From: an uncultured Clostridia bacterium
Lineage (GTDB): Bacteria > Bacillota > Clostridia > Oscillospirales > Oscillospiraceae
NCBI GenBank assembly: GCA_946405655.1
Contig: CAMJHX010000060.1
Coordinates: 1 to 7,574 of the forward strand
Length of the DNA: 7,574 nt
Reading direction: 5' to 3'
The notes below the pieces were generated by a model that saw only the letters and a program-made list of their open reading frames with translations, did no database searches and was not told where the DNA came from. How positions within the stretch are numbered: the first letter of the stretch is position 1; each line of letters begins with the position of its first letter. Of this stretch, positions 1-6,185 are shown piece after piece. The position numbers and the translations under genes are program-made.

Positions 1-1757
1 TTGAGCTGCTCGAGGCTCGCCTCTCGGACGGCCTTGACGCTGCGGAAGGCTTTTAAGAGATCGTTTCGCCGCTTGGCTCCAACGCCGGGGATCTGGTCGA
101 GCTGGGAGGTGAGCGAGGCGTTTCTCAGCGAGCGCTGATACTCGATGGAATAGCGGTGCGTCTCCTCCTGAATCGTGCCGATGAAGGCGAAGACCGCCTG
201 ATTGCCGGAGATGCCGATCTCATGTCCGCCGGGCGTGATGAGCGCGCGGGTGCGGTGGCGGTCGTCCTTGACCATGCCGAAGACCGGAATCGAGACCTGA
301 AGCTCCTCGAGCACCGTCTGCGCGACGGTCGCGTGCTCGGCGCCGCCGTCGATGAGCAGCAGATCCGGCAGGGGCGAGAATTTCTCATCCCCGTCGAGAT
401 AGCGCTGGATGCGGCGCGAGACCGCCTCGTGCATGGAGGCGTAGTCGTTCTGCGTCTGCGTCTCCTTCATGCGAAACTTCCGGTAATCGCGCTTGAGGGG
501 CTTGCCGTTTACAAACACGGTCATGCCGGCGACGATGCCGGTATCGCCGAGGTTGGAGATATCGAACGCCTCGATGCGCTCGGGATAGGCGGGCAGATCC
601 AGCGACTTTTGCAGCCACTCGAGCGTTTTTGCCGTGCGCTGGACGGCGGTCGTGGAGCGGAGGATCTCCTCCCTGGCGTTGAGCGCCGCGCTCTCGGTGA
701 GGCGGCGGCGGTCGCCGCGCTGCGGCACCTCGAGATAGACGCGCCGCCCCGCCTGCTCGGTCAGCAGCGTTTCGAGCGCCTCCTGCCCCTCGATCTCCCA
801 CGGGAGGAGGATCTGCCGCGGCAGCGCACTGCGCTGGACGTAATACTGCTGCACGAGGGCGGCGAGCGCCTCGGGATCGTCCTCCAGCGGCTCGGGCATC
901 ATCTGCACGTCCTTGCCGGAGAGGTTGCCGTTCATGAAATGGAGCACCGTGAAGCAGCACTTTGCCCCGCGCTGGAAGCCGACAGCGTCCGTATCGGAAT
1001 AGGCGGTGGCGATGACGCGCTGGTGGTTCTGCAGCTCCTTCACGGCGCGGAGCCGGTCGCGCAGCTCCGCCGCGTATTCAAAGCGCAGCTCCTCCGCCGC
1101 CGCCTCCATGCGCCGCTGCAGATCCTGCGTGAGCTCGTCCGTCTTGCCCTCTAAAATGAGCGCCGCCTCATCCATGCTGCGGCGGTACTCCTCCGCCGAC
1201 GCGTCCTTGAGACAGTAGCCGGCGCAGGTGCCCATGTGGTAGTTGAGGCAGGGCCGTGCCTTGCCGACGTCGCGCGGGAAGCGCCTCGAGCACGTCGGCA
1301 GGCGGAGCGCCTTGGAGATCGTGTCCAGGATCTCGTGCGTGACGCTGCGGCCGCCGTAGGGCCCGAAGTAGCGCGCGCCGTCCTTCGCGGTCTGGTTGGC
1401 GAGCGAGAAGGTCGGATATTCCTCGCGCAGGTCGAGCCGGACGAAGGGATAGCCCTTGTCGTCCTTGAGGAGAATGTTATAGTGCGGCTTGTGGAGCTTG
1501 ATCAGCGAGTTTTCGAGCACGAGCGCCTCGAACTCCGAATTGACCACAATGACGTTGAAATCCGCCACATGGTCGACCATAGCGGCGACCTTCGGCAGGT
1601 GTTCGCCGCGGAAATAGCTCGTGACGCGGTTTTTGAGCGCCTTCGCCTTGCCGACATAGATGACGGCGCCGGTTTTGTCCAGCATGAGATAGACGCCGGG
1701 CTTGAGCGGCAGCATGTTCGCCTTTTCGCGCAGCTGCTCGAGATGCAGTTGTTCCAC
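1..1757 (-). CDS. uvrC: Excinuclease ABC subunit C (partial, C-terminal end cut by window edge)
   Basis: UvrC makes the two incisions flanking a DNA lesion after UvrA/UvrB loading in nucleotide excision repair. Reading from a GTG at 1757, preceded by GGGAGGT at 1763-1769 with a 5-nt gap, gives 585 uninterrupted codons to the window edge. The usual length is about 600, so only a short C-terminal piece is missing. Visible domains: GIY-YIG nuclease (residues about 19-95, with IYVGKAK, Arg44 and Glu82); four cysteines at 156, 170, 178 and 182, matching the conserved Cys set reported to bind Fe-S in UvrC; UVR motif that contacts UvrB (about 205-240); RNase H-like 5' nuclease with FDISN (Asp399), NDYA (Asp438), LLIDGG (Asp470) and HRYSI (His534); and helix-hairpin-helix DNA binding (from about 553, PGVG), cut at the edge. 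Both nuclease centres look intact. It lies 72 nt downstream of ptsH, with a hairpin between. I see no promoter of its own in that gap. Confidence 0.98.
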   Translation of the reverse strand, partial: MEQLHLEQLREKANMLPLKPGVYLMLDKTGAVIYVGKAKALKNRVTSYFRGEHLPKVAAMVDHVADFNVIVVNSEFEALVLENSLIKLHKPHYNILLKDDKGYPFVRLDLREEYPTFSLANQTAKDGARYFGPYGGRSVTHEILDTISKALRLPTCSRRFPRDVGKARPCLNYHMGTCAGYCLKDASAEEYRRSMDEAALILEGKTDELTQDLQRRMEAAAEELRFEYAAELRDRLRAVKELQNHQRVIATAYSDTDAVGFQRGAKCCFTVLHFMNGNLSGKDVQMMPEPLEDDPEALAALVQQYYVQRSALPRQILLPWEIEGQEALETLLTEQAGRRVYLEVPQRGDRRRLTESAALNAREEILRSTTAVQRTAKTLEWLQKSLDLPAYPERIEAFDISNLGDTGIVAGMTVFVNGKPLKRDYRKFRMKETQTQNDYASMHEAVSRRIQRYLDGDEKFSPLPDLLLIDGGAEHATVAQTVLEELQVSIPVFGMVKDDRHRTRALITPGGHEIGISGNQAVFAFIGTIQEETHRYSIEYQRSLRNASLTSQLDQIPGVGAKRRNDLLKAFRSVKAVREASLEQL

Positions 1758-1779
1758 GGGACACCTCCCTTCGGCAGAT

Positions 1780-1817
1780 ATGAAACAGGGACGTGCGTTG
1801 CACGTCCCTGATTTCAT
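1780..1817 (-). terminator. Hairpin between ptsH and uvrC, probable (partial) terminator
   Basis: Between the ptsH stop and the uvrC SD lies a perfect 11-bp inverted repeat, arm CAGGGACGTGC at 1786-1796 and its complement at 1800-1810, with a 3-nt loop. The flanks ATGAAA (1780-1785) and TTTCAT (1812-1817) extend the stem by 6 bp after a single-base bulge at 1811. On the minus strand an A-rich stretch precedes the stem, but only three T residues follow it, so the U-tract is weak. This fits an inefficient intrinsic terminator, an attenuator that lets some ptsH transcripts enter uvrC, or a 3' stabilising stem for ptsH mRNA. The structure is certain from sequence; its function is inferred. Confidence 0.55.
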
Positions 1818-1829
1818 TTGGTTGTTTTA

Positions 1830-2093
1830 TTACTCAGAGAAGTCAGAGTTGATGAGGGCCACCAGCGTGTCGATGGCTTCTTCCTCGTCCGCGCCGTCGG
1901 CCACGAGGGTCACCGCGGTGCCCTTGACGATGCCGAGGGAGAGGACGCCCAGGAGGCTCTTCGCGTTCACGCGGCGCTCGTCCTTCTCGATCCAGATGCT
2001 GCTTTTGAACTCGTTGGCCTTCTGGATGAAGAAGGTCGCAGGCCGTGCGTGCAGGCCCACCTGATTGTTGATGACAGCTTCTTTCGTAATCAT
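1830..2093 (-). CDS. ptsH: Phosphocarrier protein HPr of the PTS
   Basis: HPr is the small cytoplasmic carrier that takes phosphate from PEP via Enzyme I to the sugar-specific EIIA proteins. In Firmicutes it is also a regulator when phosphorylated on Ser46 by HPr kinase (CcpA co-repressor). The 87-residue product has the family's usual length. It carries the active-site motif GLHARPAT with His15, and NAKSLLGVLSLGI with Ser46, so both phosphorylation sites are present. His15 argues against Crh, which lacks that histidine. The ATG at 2093 fits the family N-terminus; an upstream in-frame extension to 2156 is not needed. AAGGAG at 2107-2112 is the likely ribosome binding site, with a somewhat long 13-nt gap. 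A strong promoter lies directly upstream. No ptsI is adjacent in the window, so the gene is separate from a classical ptsHI operon; uvrC follows. Confidence 0.97.
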   Translation of the reverse strand: MITKEAVINNQVGLHARPATFFIQKANEFKSSIWIEKDERRVNAKSLLGVLSLGIVKGTAVTLVADGADEEEAIDTLVALINSDFSE

Positions 2094-2121
2094 GTTATTT
2101 CTATCGCTCCTTCTTATCCAT

Positions 2122-2133
2122 GCCAAAATTGGC
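2122..2133. promoter_or_regulatory. Short interrupted palindrome in the ptsH leader
   Basis: GCCAA and TTGGC form 5-bp arms around a central AA, lying just downstream of the predicted ptsH start of transcription. It could be a repressor operator or a small leader hairpin. It does not match the catabolite-responsive (cre) consensus. Short palindromes of this size arise by chance, so the call is weak. Confidence 0.25.
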
Positions 2134-2146
2134 TTAACACGCCATA

Positions 2147-2175
2147 ATATTATCAAAAACCCGGGGCATCGTCAA
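2147..2175 (-). promoter_or_regulatory. Sigma-A type promoter for ptsH
   Basis: On the minus strand a TTGACG -35 box (2170-2175) and a TAATAT -10 box (2147-2152) are separated by exactly 17 nt, close to the housekeeping consensus. Transcription would start near 2140, giving a leader of about 47 nt before the ptsH ATG. The region is clearly more AT-rich than the flanking genes, and no other promoter this good is seen between mutS2 and ptsH. Found by eye, not by a scoring matrix. Confidence 0.8.
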
Positions 2176-2270
2176 TTGGTTTTCGCTTTTTCGTATGATT
2201 GCACAGGGTTTTCGCAAATGGGCTTTTTCAAATTAATAAGATTGTATGAAATCGTGCCATTTCAAGGGAA

Positions 2271-4646
2271 TTACTTCAAAGTGACGACCGTGACGCCGCT
2301 CTCGCCCTCGCCGTATTTGCCGAGGCGGAAGCGCTTGACCGCCTTGTTTTTCTTGAGCATATCCTGAATGGCGGTGCGCAGGGCGCCGGTGCCCTTGCCG
2401 TGGATGATGCGCACCTCCTCGAGCTTTGCCATGACAGCGGCGTCGATGAAGCGCTCGGCGGCGTCCACCGCCTCGAAGCGCTCGAAGCCGCGCAGGTCAA
2501 TCTCGCTCGGCGCGCTCGCGGCGCGCAGCGTCGCCGCCTGACCGGAGGACGTGACGACCTTGACCTTCTGCTGATCCGGGAGGAGATACACCTCGGACTC
2601 CTTCGCCGTGACGTTCATGATGCCGGCGCGGAGCGTGAGCGTGCGGTTCGGCGCGATGGCCGTGACCGTCGCCTTGACGCCCATGGAGAGAATTTCGACG
2701 GTGTCTCCCACCTCGACGGGTCGGGCGGAGACCTTCGGCTCCTCGGGGAGCTTGGAGGCTTCGCGCGCCTCCTCCTCGGCGAGATTCAGCTTGCGGCGCA
2801 GCGCGGCGCGCGCCTCGTTCGCCTCGTGGTGGGAGTCGCTCTCCTTCTCCATCTTGCGGATGTGATCCAGATCGCGGAAGACGTCCTCAGCGGTGCGGCG
2901 GGCGTCGGAGAGGATGCGCTCGGCGTCGCGGCGCGCCTTCTCATCCGCCTTCTCGAGCCGGACGGAGAGCTCTGCGCGGAGCATGGCGGCCTTCTTGCGC
3001 TCGGCCTCGGCGGTACGGAGCTTTTCGGCGGCGTCGGCGCGGTCGCGCTCTAAGAGCTGGCGCACCTGCTCCAGCTTTTCGATCGTCGCCTCAAAGGTGG
3101 CGCTCTCGGTGCCGACGCGGCTCTTCGCGTCCTCGATGACGCTCTGCGACAGGCCGAGCCGCTGCGCGATGGCAAAGGCGTTGGACTTGCCGGGGATGCC
3201 GATGAGGAGATGATAGGTGGGACGGAGCGTCTCGACGTCGAACTCGCAGGAGGCGTTCATGACGCCGGGCTGCGTGGTGGCGTAGATCTTGAGCTCCGTA
3301 TAATGCGTGGTGGCGGCGATGGTCGCGCCGCAGCGTCGAACGTGCTCAATCACGGAGATGGCGAGCGCCGCGCCCTCGGTCGGGTCGGTGCCGGCGCCGA
3401 GCTCGTCAAAGAGGATGAGCGAGCGGTCGTCGCACTCCTCGAGGATGCGGACGATGTTCGTCATGTGCGCGGAGAAGGTGGAGAGGCTCTGCTCGATGCT
3501 CTGCTCATCGCCGATGTCCGCCATGATCTCCTCGAACACGGGGAGACTCGAGCCGTCCGCCGCCGGGATGTGCAGGCCGCACTGCGCCATGACCGCGAGC
3601 AGGCCGATGGTCTTGAGCGTGACGGTTTTGCCGCCGGTGTTCGGGCCGGTGATGACGAGCGTGTCATAGTCGCCGCCGAGGGCGACGTCGATCGGGACGA
3701 CGACGTCCTTGGAGATGAGCGGATGGCGGGCGCGCCGGAGCGTGACGCCGCGGTCCGCGATGACGGGCGCGGTGCAGTCGAGCCGGTAGGACAGCTTCGC
3801 CTTGGCAAAGACGAGGTCGAGCCGGACGAGCATGTCGAAATCGAGGGAGATATCCTCGCGGTGCGCGGCGCAGTCGGCGGAGAGCTCCATGAGGATGCGC
3901 TCGATCTCGGTCTTCTCCTTGGCGCGCAGCTCGCGCAGCTCGTTGTTCGCCTTGACCGCGGCCATCGGCTCGATGAAGAGCGTGGCGCCGGAGCCGGACA
4001 CGTCGTGCACGAGACCGGGAACGCTGCCCTTGTGCTCCGCCTTGACGGGGACGACATAGCGCTCGGAGCGCATGGTGATGATCGGCTCCTGCAGCGCCTT
4101 CGAGTAGCTCGGCGAGGAGATGATCTTCTGCAGCGCGTCGTGCACTCTGGCGCTCGCGGCGCGGATCAGGCGGCGGATGGAGGCGAGCTCCGGAGACGCG
4201 GCGTCCGCGATCTCATCCTCGCCCACGATGGAGCCGGTGATCTTGTCCTCGAGGAACTTGTTCGCCTGCAGCGCGGAGAACATGTAGTCGATGCAGGTGC
4301 GCTCCTGCTTCTCGCTTAAACCGTAGGCGCGCACGGCGCGGGCAGCGGACAGCACGCCCGCGATATCGAGAAGCTCGCGCGTATTCAGAACGCCGCCCAT
4401 GTCCGCACGCTGCAGGGACGCGCGCACGTCCTTCACGCCGGAGAAAGACGGGCTGCCGGAGACGACCATCATTTTGGCGGCGGCGCTCGTCTCATCCAGA
4501 CGGCGGGAGACCTCGGCGCGGTCGCCGGAGGGCGCAAGCGCACGGGCTCTCTCCCGCGCAGCGCCCGAGACCGCCTCGGCCGCGAGCAGCTCCAGCACGG
4601 CGGGAAGCTCCAGCGTGCGGAGGGATTTCATCGTTTGTTCTTTCAT
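2271..4646 (-). CDS. mutS2: Endonuclease MutS2 (MutS-like ATPase with Smr domain)
   Basis: MutS2 is a MutS-family ATPase without the mismatch-recognition domain. It has been linked to suppression of homologous recombination in some species and, in B. subtilis, to rescue of collided ribosomes. From the ATG at 4646 the product is 791 residues, the normal family length (785 in B. subtilis). In order: N-terminal MutS core/lever region; Walker A GPNTGGKT (about 334-341); STFSAHM signature; Walker B LILFDE (about 410-415); TTH loop (about 446); charged coiled coil (about 515-633); a small beta domain (about 643-690); and a C-terminal Smr nuclease domain (about 715-791) with IDLRG and HGKGTGAL. Nothing key is missing. 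The ATG overlaps the recO stop as ATGA, which suggests translational coupling and explains the poor SD. An in-frame TTG at 4667 and an ATG at 4631 are less likely starts. No clear intrinsic terminator follows the gene. Confidence 0.98.
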   Translation of the reverse strand: MKEQTMKSLRTLELPAVLELLAAEAVSGAARERARALAPSGDRAEVSRRLDETSAAAKMMVVSGSPSFSGVKDVRASLQRADMGGVLNTRELLDIAGVLSAARAVRAYGLSEKQERTCIDYMFSALQANKFLEDKITGSIVGEDEIADAASPELASIRRLIRAASARVHDALQKIISSPSYSKALQEPIITMRSERYVVPVKAEHKGSVPGLVHDVSGSGATLFIEPMAAVKANNELRELRAKEKTEIERILMELSADCAAHREDISLDFDMLVRLDLVFAKAKLSYRLDCTAPVIADRGVTLRRARHPLISKDVVVPIDVALGGDYDTLVITGPNTGGKTVTLKTIGLLAVMAQCGLHIPAADGSSLPVFEEIMADIGDEQSIEQSLSTFSAHMTNIVRILEECDDRSLILFDELGAGTDPTEGAALAISVIEHVRRCGATIAATTHYTELKIYATTQPGVMNASCEFDVETLRPTYHLLIGIPGKSNAFAIAQRLGLSQSVIEDAKSRVGTESATFEATIEKLEQVRQLLERDRADAAEKLRTAEAERKKAAMLRAELSVRLEKADEKARRDAERILSDARRTAEDVFRDLDHIRKMEKESDSHHEANEARAALRRKLNLAEEEAREASKLPEEPKVSARPVEVGDTVEILSMGVKATVTAIAPNRTLTLRAGIMNVTAKESEVYLLPDQQKVKVVTSSGQAATLRAASAPSEIDLRGFERFEAVDAAERFIDAAVMAKLEEVRIIHGKGTGALRTAIQDMLKKNKAVKRFRLGKYGEGESGVTVVTLK

Positions 4647-5392
4647 ATGTCTTTCACTTTCTTCCAATAATCAAGAGAGGAGAATCCTCTGTCCAGTTGG
4701 GTTAAGAGATAGCGCTCGGAGAGGGAAGCCAGCTGATTCATCGGCTCGCCCTCGAGCGTGAAGGAGAAGATGCGCTTGGGGTCGCTGTATACGATATGGC
4801 GCATGGCGGCGAGCGTGTCCGGATGGAGCGGCGTGACGCCGCCGGGCGCGTCCGCGCGGTGGCGGCCGCAGAAGATCGTGCCCTCCGGAAGGAAGAACCA
4901 CGGGCTCTCCGGCTCGGTGTCGCCGCAGACGGGGCAGGCGCTGAGATCCGGCTCATAGCCCGTGATCGCCATGAGGCGCAGCTCGAACACGGCCTTGACC
5001 TGCGCGGGCGCGCAGAGGCCGCGGCTGAGCGCATAGAGGCTGTTGAGCGCAAGCTGCAGCACGGCGGGATCGGGCATGCCCTCCTCGGAGGTCGCCTCGA
5101 GCACCTCGGCGAAATAGCAGCCGAGGGAGAACGCCGAGAAGTCCGCGCGCAGCCCCTCGAAGGGCTCGAGCAGCGTCGCCTCATTGACGGTGGCGCGGCC
5201 GCGGTTTTCGAACACCGTCAGCTCCGAGAACGTGAGCTGCTGCGTTGCCGCCGCCATTTTGCTGCCCTTGCGGAGCGCGCCGCGCGCCTTGAGCGTGCGC
5301 TTGCCGTCCGTGTCCGTGAGGACGGTGAGGATCCGGTCGGACTCCTTATAGCGCACCTCGCGGAGGATCAGGGCTTTGGTGGTTTCAAACAT
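4643..5392 (-). CDS. recO: DNA repair/recombination mediator RecO
   Basis: RecO works with RecR (and RecF) to displace SSB and load RecA on single-stranded DNA at gaps, and also anneals strands. The 249-residue product has the usual length. It shows the N-terminal OB fold (about 1-80; opening FETTKALILREVRYKESDRI is typical), a helical middle region, and a zinc-binding site formed by Cys153-x2-Cys156 and Cys175-x2-His178. The last position is His where many homologues have Cys. The ATG at 5392 fits the family N-terminus; AAAGGT upstream is about 12 nt away, a weak ribosome site. Another ATG five bases upstream is out of frame. It starts 22 nt after the YqzL-like gene and its stop overlaps the mutS2 start, so all three are likely cotranscribed. 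Confidence 0.96.
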   Translation of the reverse strand: MFETTKALILREVRYKESDRILTVLTDTDGKRTLKARGALRKGSKMAAATQQLTFSELTVFENRGRATVNEATLLEPFEGLRADFSAFSLGCYFAEVLEATSEEGMPDPAVLQLALNSLYALSRGLCAPAQVKAVFELRLMAITGYEPDLSACPVCGDTEPESPWFFLPEGTIFCGRHRADAPGGVTPLHPDTLAAMRHIVYSDPKRIFSFTLEGEPMNQLASLSERYLLTQLDRGFSSLDYWKKVKDI

Positions 5393-5414
5393 AACATATA
5401 AGTACCTTTTTGAA

Positions 5415-5534
5415 TCAAGCGGAGGGGAGAATCTCCCGCTCCTCCGTTTCTAGCCGCTCGGCGGCTGCAAACAGCAGATACGCCATGGGCTCGCCGGTTT
5501 CCCGGAACACTTCAAACCAATCCGCGCTGTCCAT
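5415..5534 (-). CDS. yqzL: Small YqzL-like protein
   Basis: This 39-residue ORF sits directly before recO, where B. subtilis and other Firmicutes carry yqzL between era and recO. Its core, DWFEVFRETGEPMAYLLF, resembles the short YqzL pattern of an aromatic N-terminus, a TG turn and an AYLL helix, followed by a charged tail. The function of YqzL is not known. I chose the ATG at 5534 because GAGG lies 8 nt upstream. An in-frame ATG at 5540 is too close to that SD, and the frame stays open further upstream into the REP sequence (to 5669) without another good ribosome site. The family call rests on remembered resemblance plus position; a gene this short could still be non-coding. Confidence 0.75.
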   Translation of the reverse strand: MDSADWFEVFRETGEPMAYLLFAAAERLETEEREILPSA

Positions 5535-5623
5535 TCGCATCACCTCGGAAATAGGATTTGCGGATAGCGCGGAGGATATGAATGGAAAGATTTTGAATGC
5601 ATCAAACATTGAGTCCGGCATCC

Positions 5624-5648
5624 GGCGGCCCACAGGTGGCCGCCCTAC
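5624..5648 (+). repeat. REP-like hairpin, distal copy
   Basis: A 7-bp perfect stem GGCGGCC (5624-5630) and GGCCGCC (5638-5644) encloses the loop CACAGGT, followed by a CTAC tail (5645-5648). Its partner at 5673-5697 is the same element in the opposite orientation. It lies between the transposase gene and the YqzL-like gene, probably transcribed as an mRNA hairpin. Strand is given so that the CTAC tail is 3'. Confidence 0.85.
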
Positions 5649-5672
5649 AGCGGGAACGGCGGATCTCATTCC

Positions 5673-5697
5673 GTAGGGCGGGGACCTGTGCCCCGCC
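5673..5697 (-). repeat. REP-like hairpin, proximal copy
   Basis: On the minus strand this reads GGCGGGG, loop CACAGGT, CCCCGCC, then CTAC. It begins 5 nt after the RAYT stop codon. Loop and tail are identical to the distal copy; the stems differ only at two base pairs, flipped from G-C to C-G. Together the two copies form an inverted pair with a 24-nt spacer (5649-5672), the layout of a BIME. REP pairs beside a RAYT gene are the known hallmark of this transposase family. Confidence 0.85.
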
Positions 5698-5702
5698 GCC
5701 TC

Positions 5703-6185
5703 TTACGGCGCAATATAATACCGGTCGTCACACCATTTTTGAGGATTTCCCTCAATGTAGTTCCAGATTTCCTCAAATTCCTTTTCACTGCGAACAATAT
5801 GCTCATAGAAGGAGGACTGAAAAAGCTGTTTTCCCGCATAACCTTTTTTCCATGCCGCCCGTGTTGCAAGCGATTTGATTCGCCCCACAAGAAAAGGAAT
5901 GTCATGCACCGCATTCTCATCCAGAGAAAGCAGCAAATGAAAATGATTCGGCATTACAACATAATGGCGAACATGGGAAAACGGAAAAACAGATTCCAAG
6001 CTTAAGATCTGCCGCTCCACGCAATCGCCATACGCGGAAAGTGTATGGCGAAGCGAGCCGCATTCATCCAATTGCGTGATCGTCCCAAACAGGCATTGAC
6101 GATCAAACGCACATACCGTGATGAAATACGCCCCCGCTGTTCGGTAGTCGTACGCCTTCAGTCTCGGGTGCCTGCGGTCGGTCAC
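5703..6185 (-). CDS. REP-associated tyrosine transposase (RAYT, Y1_Tnp/HUH family)
   Basis: RAYTs are single-copy, IS200-related HUH nucleases that bind and cleave REP hairpins as single-stranded DNA. The 160-residue product looks complete. It has the typical opening RLKAYDYRTAGAYFITVC, the metal-binding HUH motif in VVMPNHFHLLL (His81, His83), and the C-terminal block SFYEHIVRSEKEFEEIWNYI ending with GNP. Tyr127 is the probable nucleophile. The start is GTG at 6185, sharing GTGA with the era stop. There is no SD of its own, so translation probably depends on ribosomes finishing era. Base composition is visibly lower in GC than the flanking genes (27 of 60 bases in 5821-5880), which supports acquisition. 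Two REP-like hairpins follow its stop codon. No frameshift or internal stop is present, so it may be active. Confidence 0.93.
   Translation of the reverse strand: MTDRRHPRLKAYDYRTAGAYFITVCAFDRQCLFGTITQLDECGSLRHTLSAYGDCVERQILSLESVFPFSHVRHYVVMPNHFHLLLSLDENAVHDIPFLVGRIKSLATRAAWKKGYAGKQLFQSSFYEHIVRSEKEFEEIWNYIEGNPQKWCDDRYYIAP

Larger units (their letters stand above)
5624..6185 (-). mobile_element. RAYT plus REP pair inserted between era and yqzL
   Basis: The transposase gene and the inverted REP pair interrupt the order era-yqzL-recO that is contiguous in other Firmicutes. The right boundary lies at or very near the era stop codon, because era keeps a normal C-terminus (ending FGFTEQ). The left boundary is uncertain and may reach to the yqzL ribosome site near 5541. 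No REP-like hairpin is present on the era side and no target-site duplication is obvious, as expected for HUH transposition. Confidence 0.75.

Noticed and set aside
156..1154. Long open frame on the plus strand, about 330 codons
   Set aside because: It is antisense to uvrC, whose domains and catalytic residues are all recognisable. Long antisense frames are expected in GC-rich coding DNA.
2199..2217. Possible cre (CcpA) site upstream of ptsH
   Set aside because: The bases do not fit the cre consensus well; the resemblance is limited to an A-run between TGCG and TGCA.
2249..2264. Short inverted repeat GAAAT/ATTTC downstream of mutS2 as a terminator
   Set aside because: The stem is only 5 AT-rich base pairs with no T-run, too weak to call.
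3210..4319. Long plus-strand frame of about 370 codons rich in Arg, Asp, Glu and Leu
   Set aside because: It lies entirely antisense to mutS2, has low-complexity composition and no recognisable domain.
4647..4667. TTG start giving mutS2 seven extra residues
   Set aside because: It has no better ribosome site and would extend the overlap with recO; the ATG at 4646 forms a standard ATGA junction.
5578..5676. Plus-strand small ORF with GGAGGA close upstream of an ATG
   Set aside because: The SD-like sequence is only about 3 nt from the ATG, the frame runs through the REP hairpins, and the product resembles nothing known; it opposes the operon direction.
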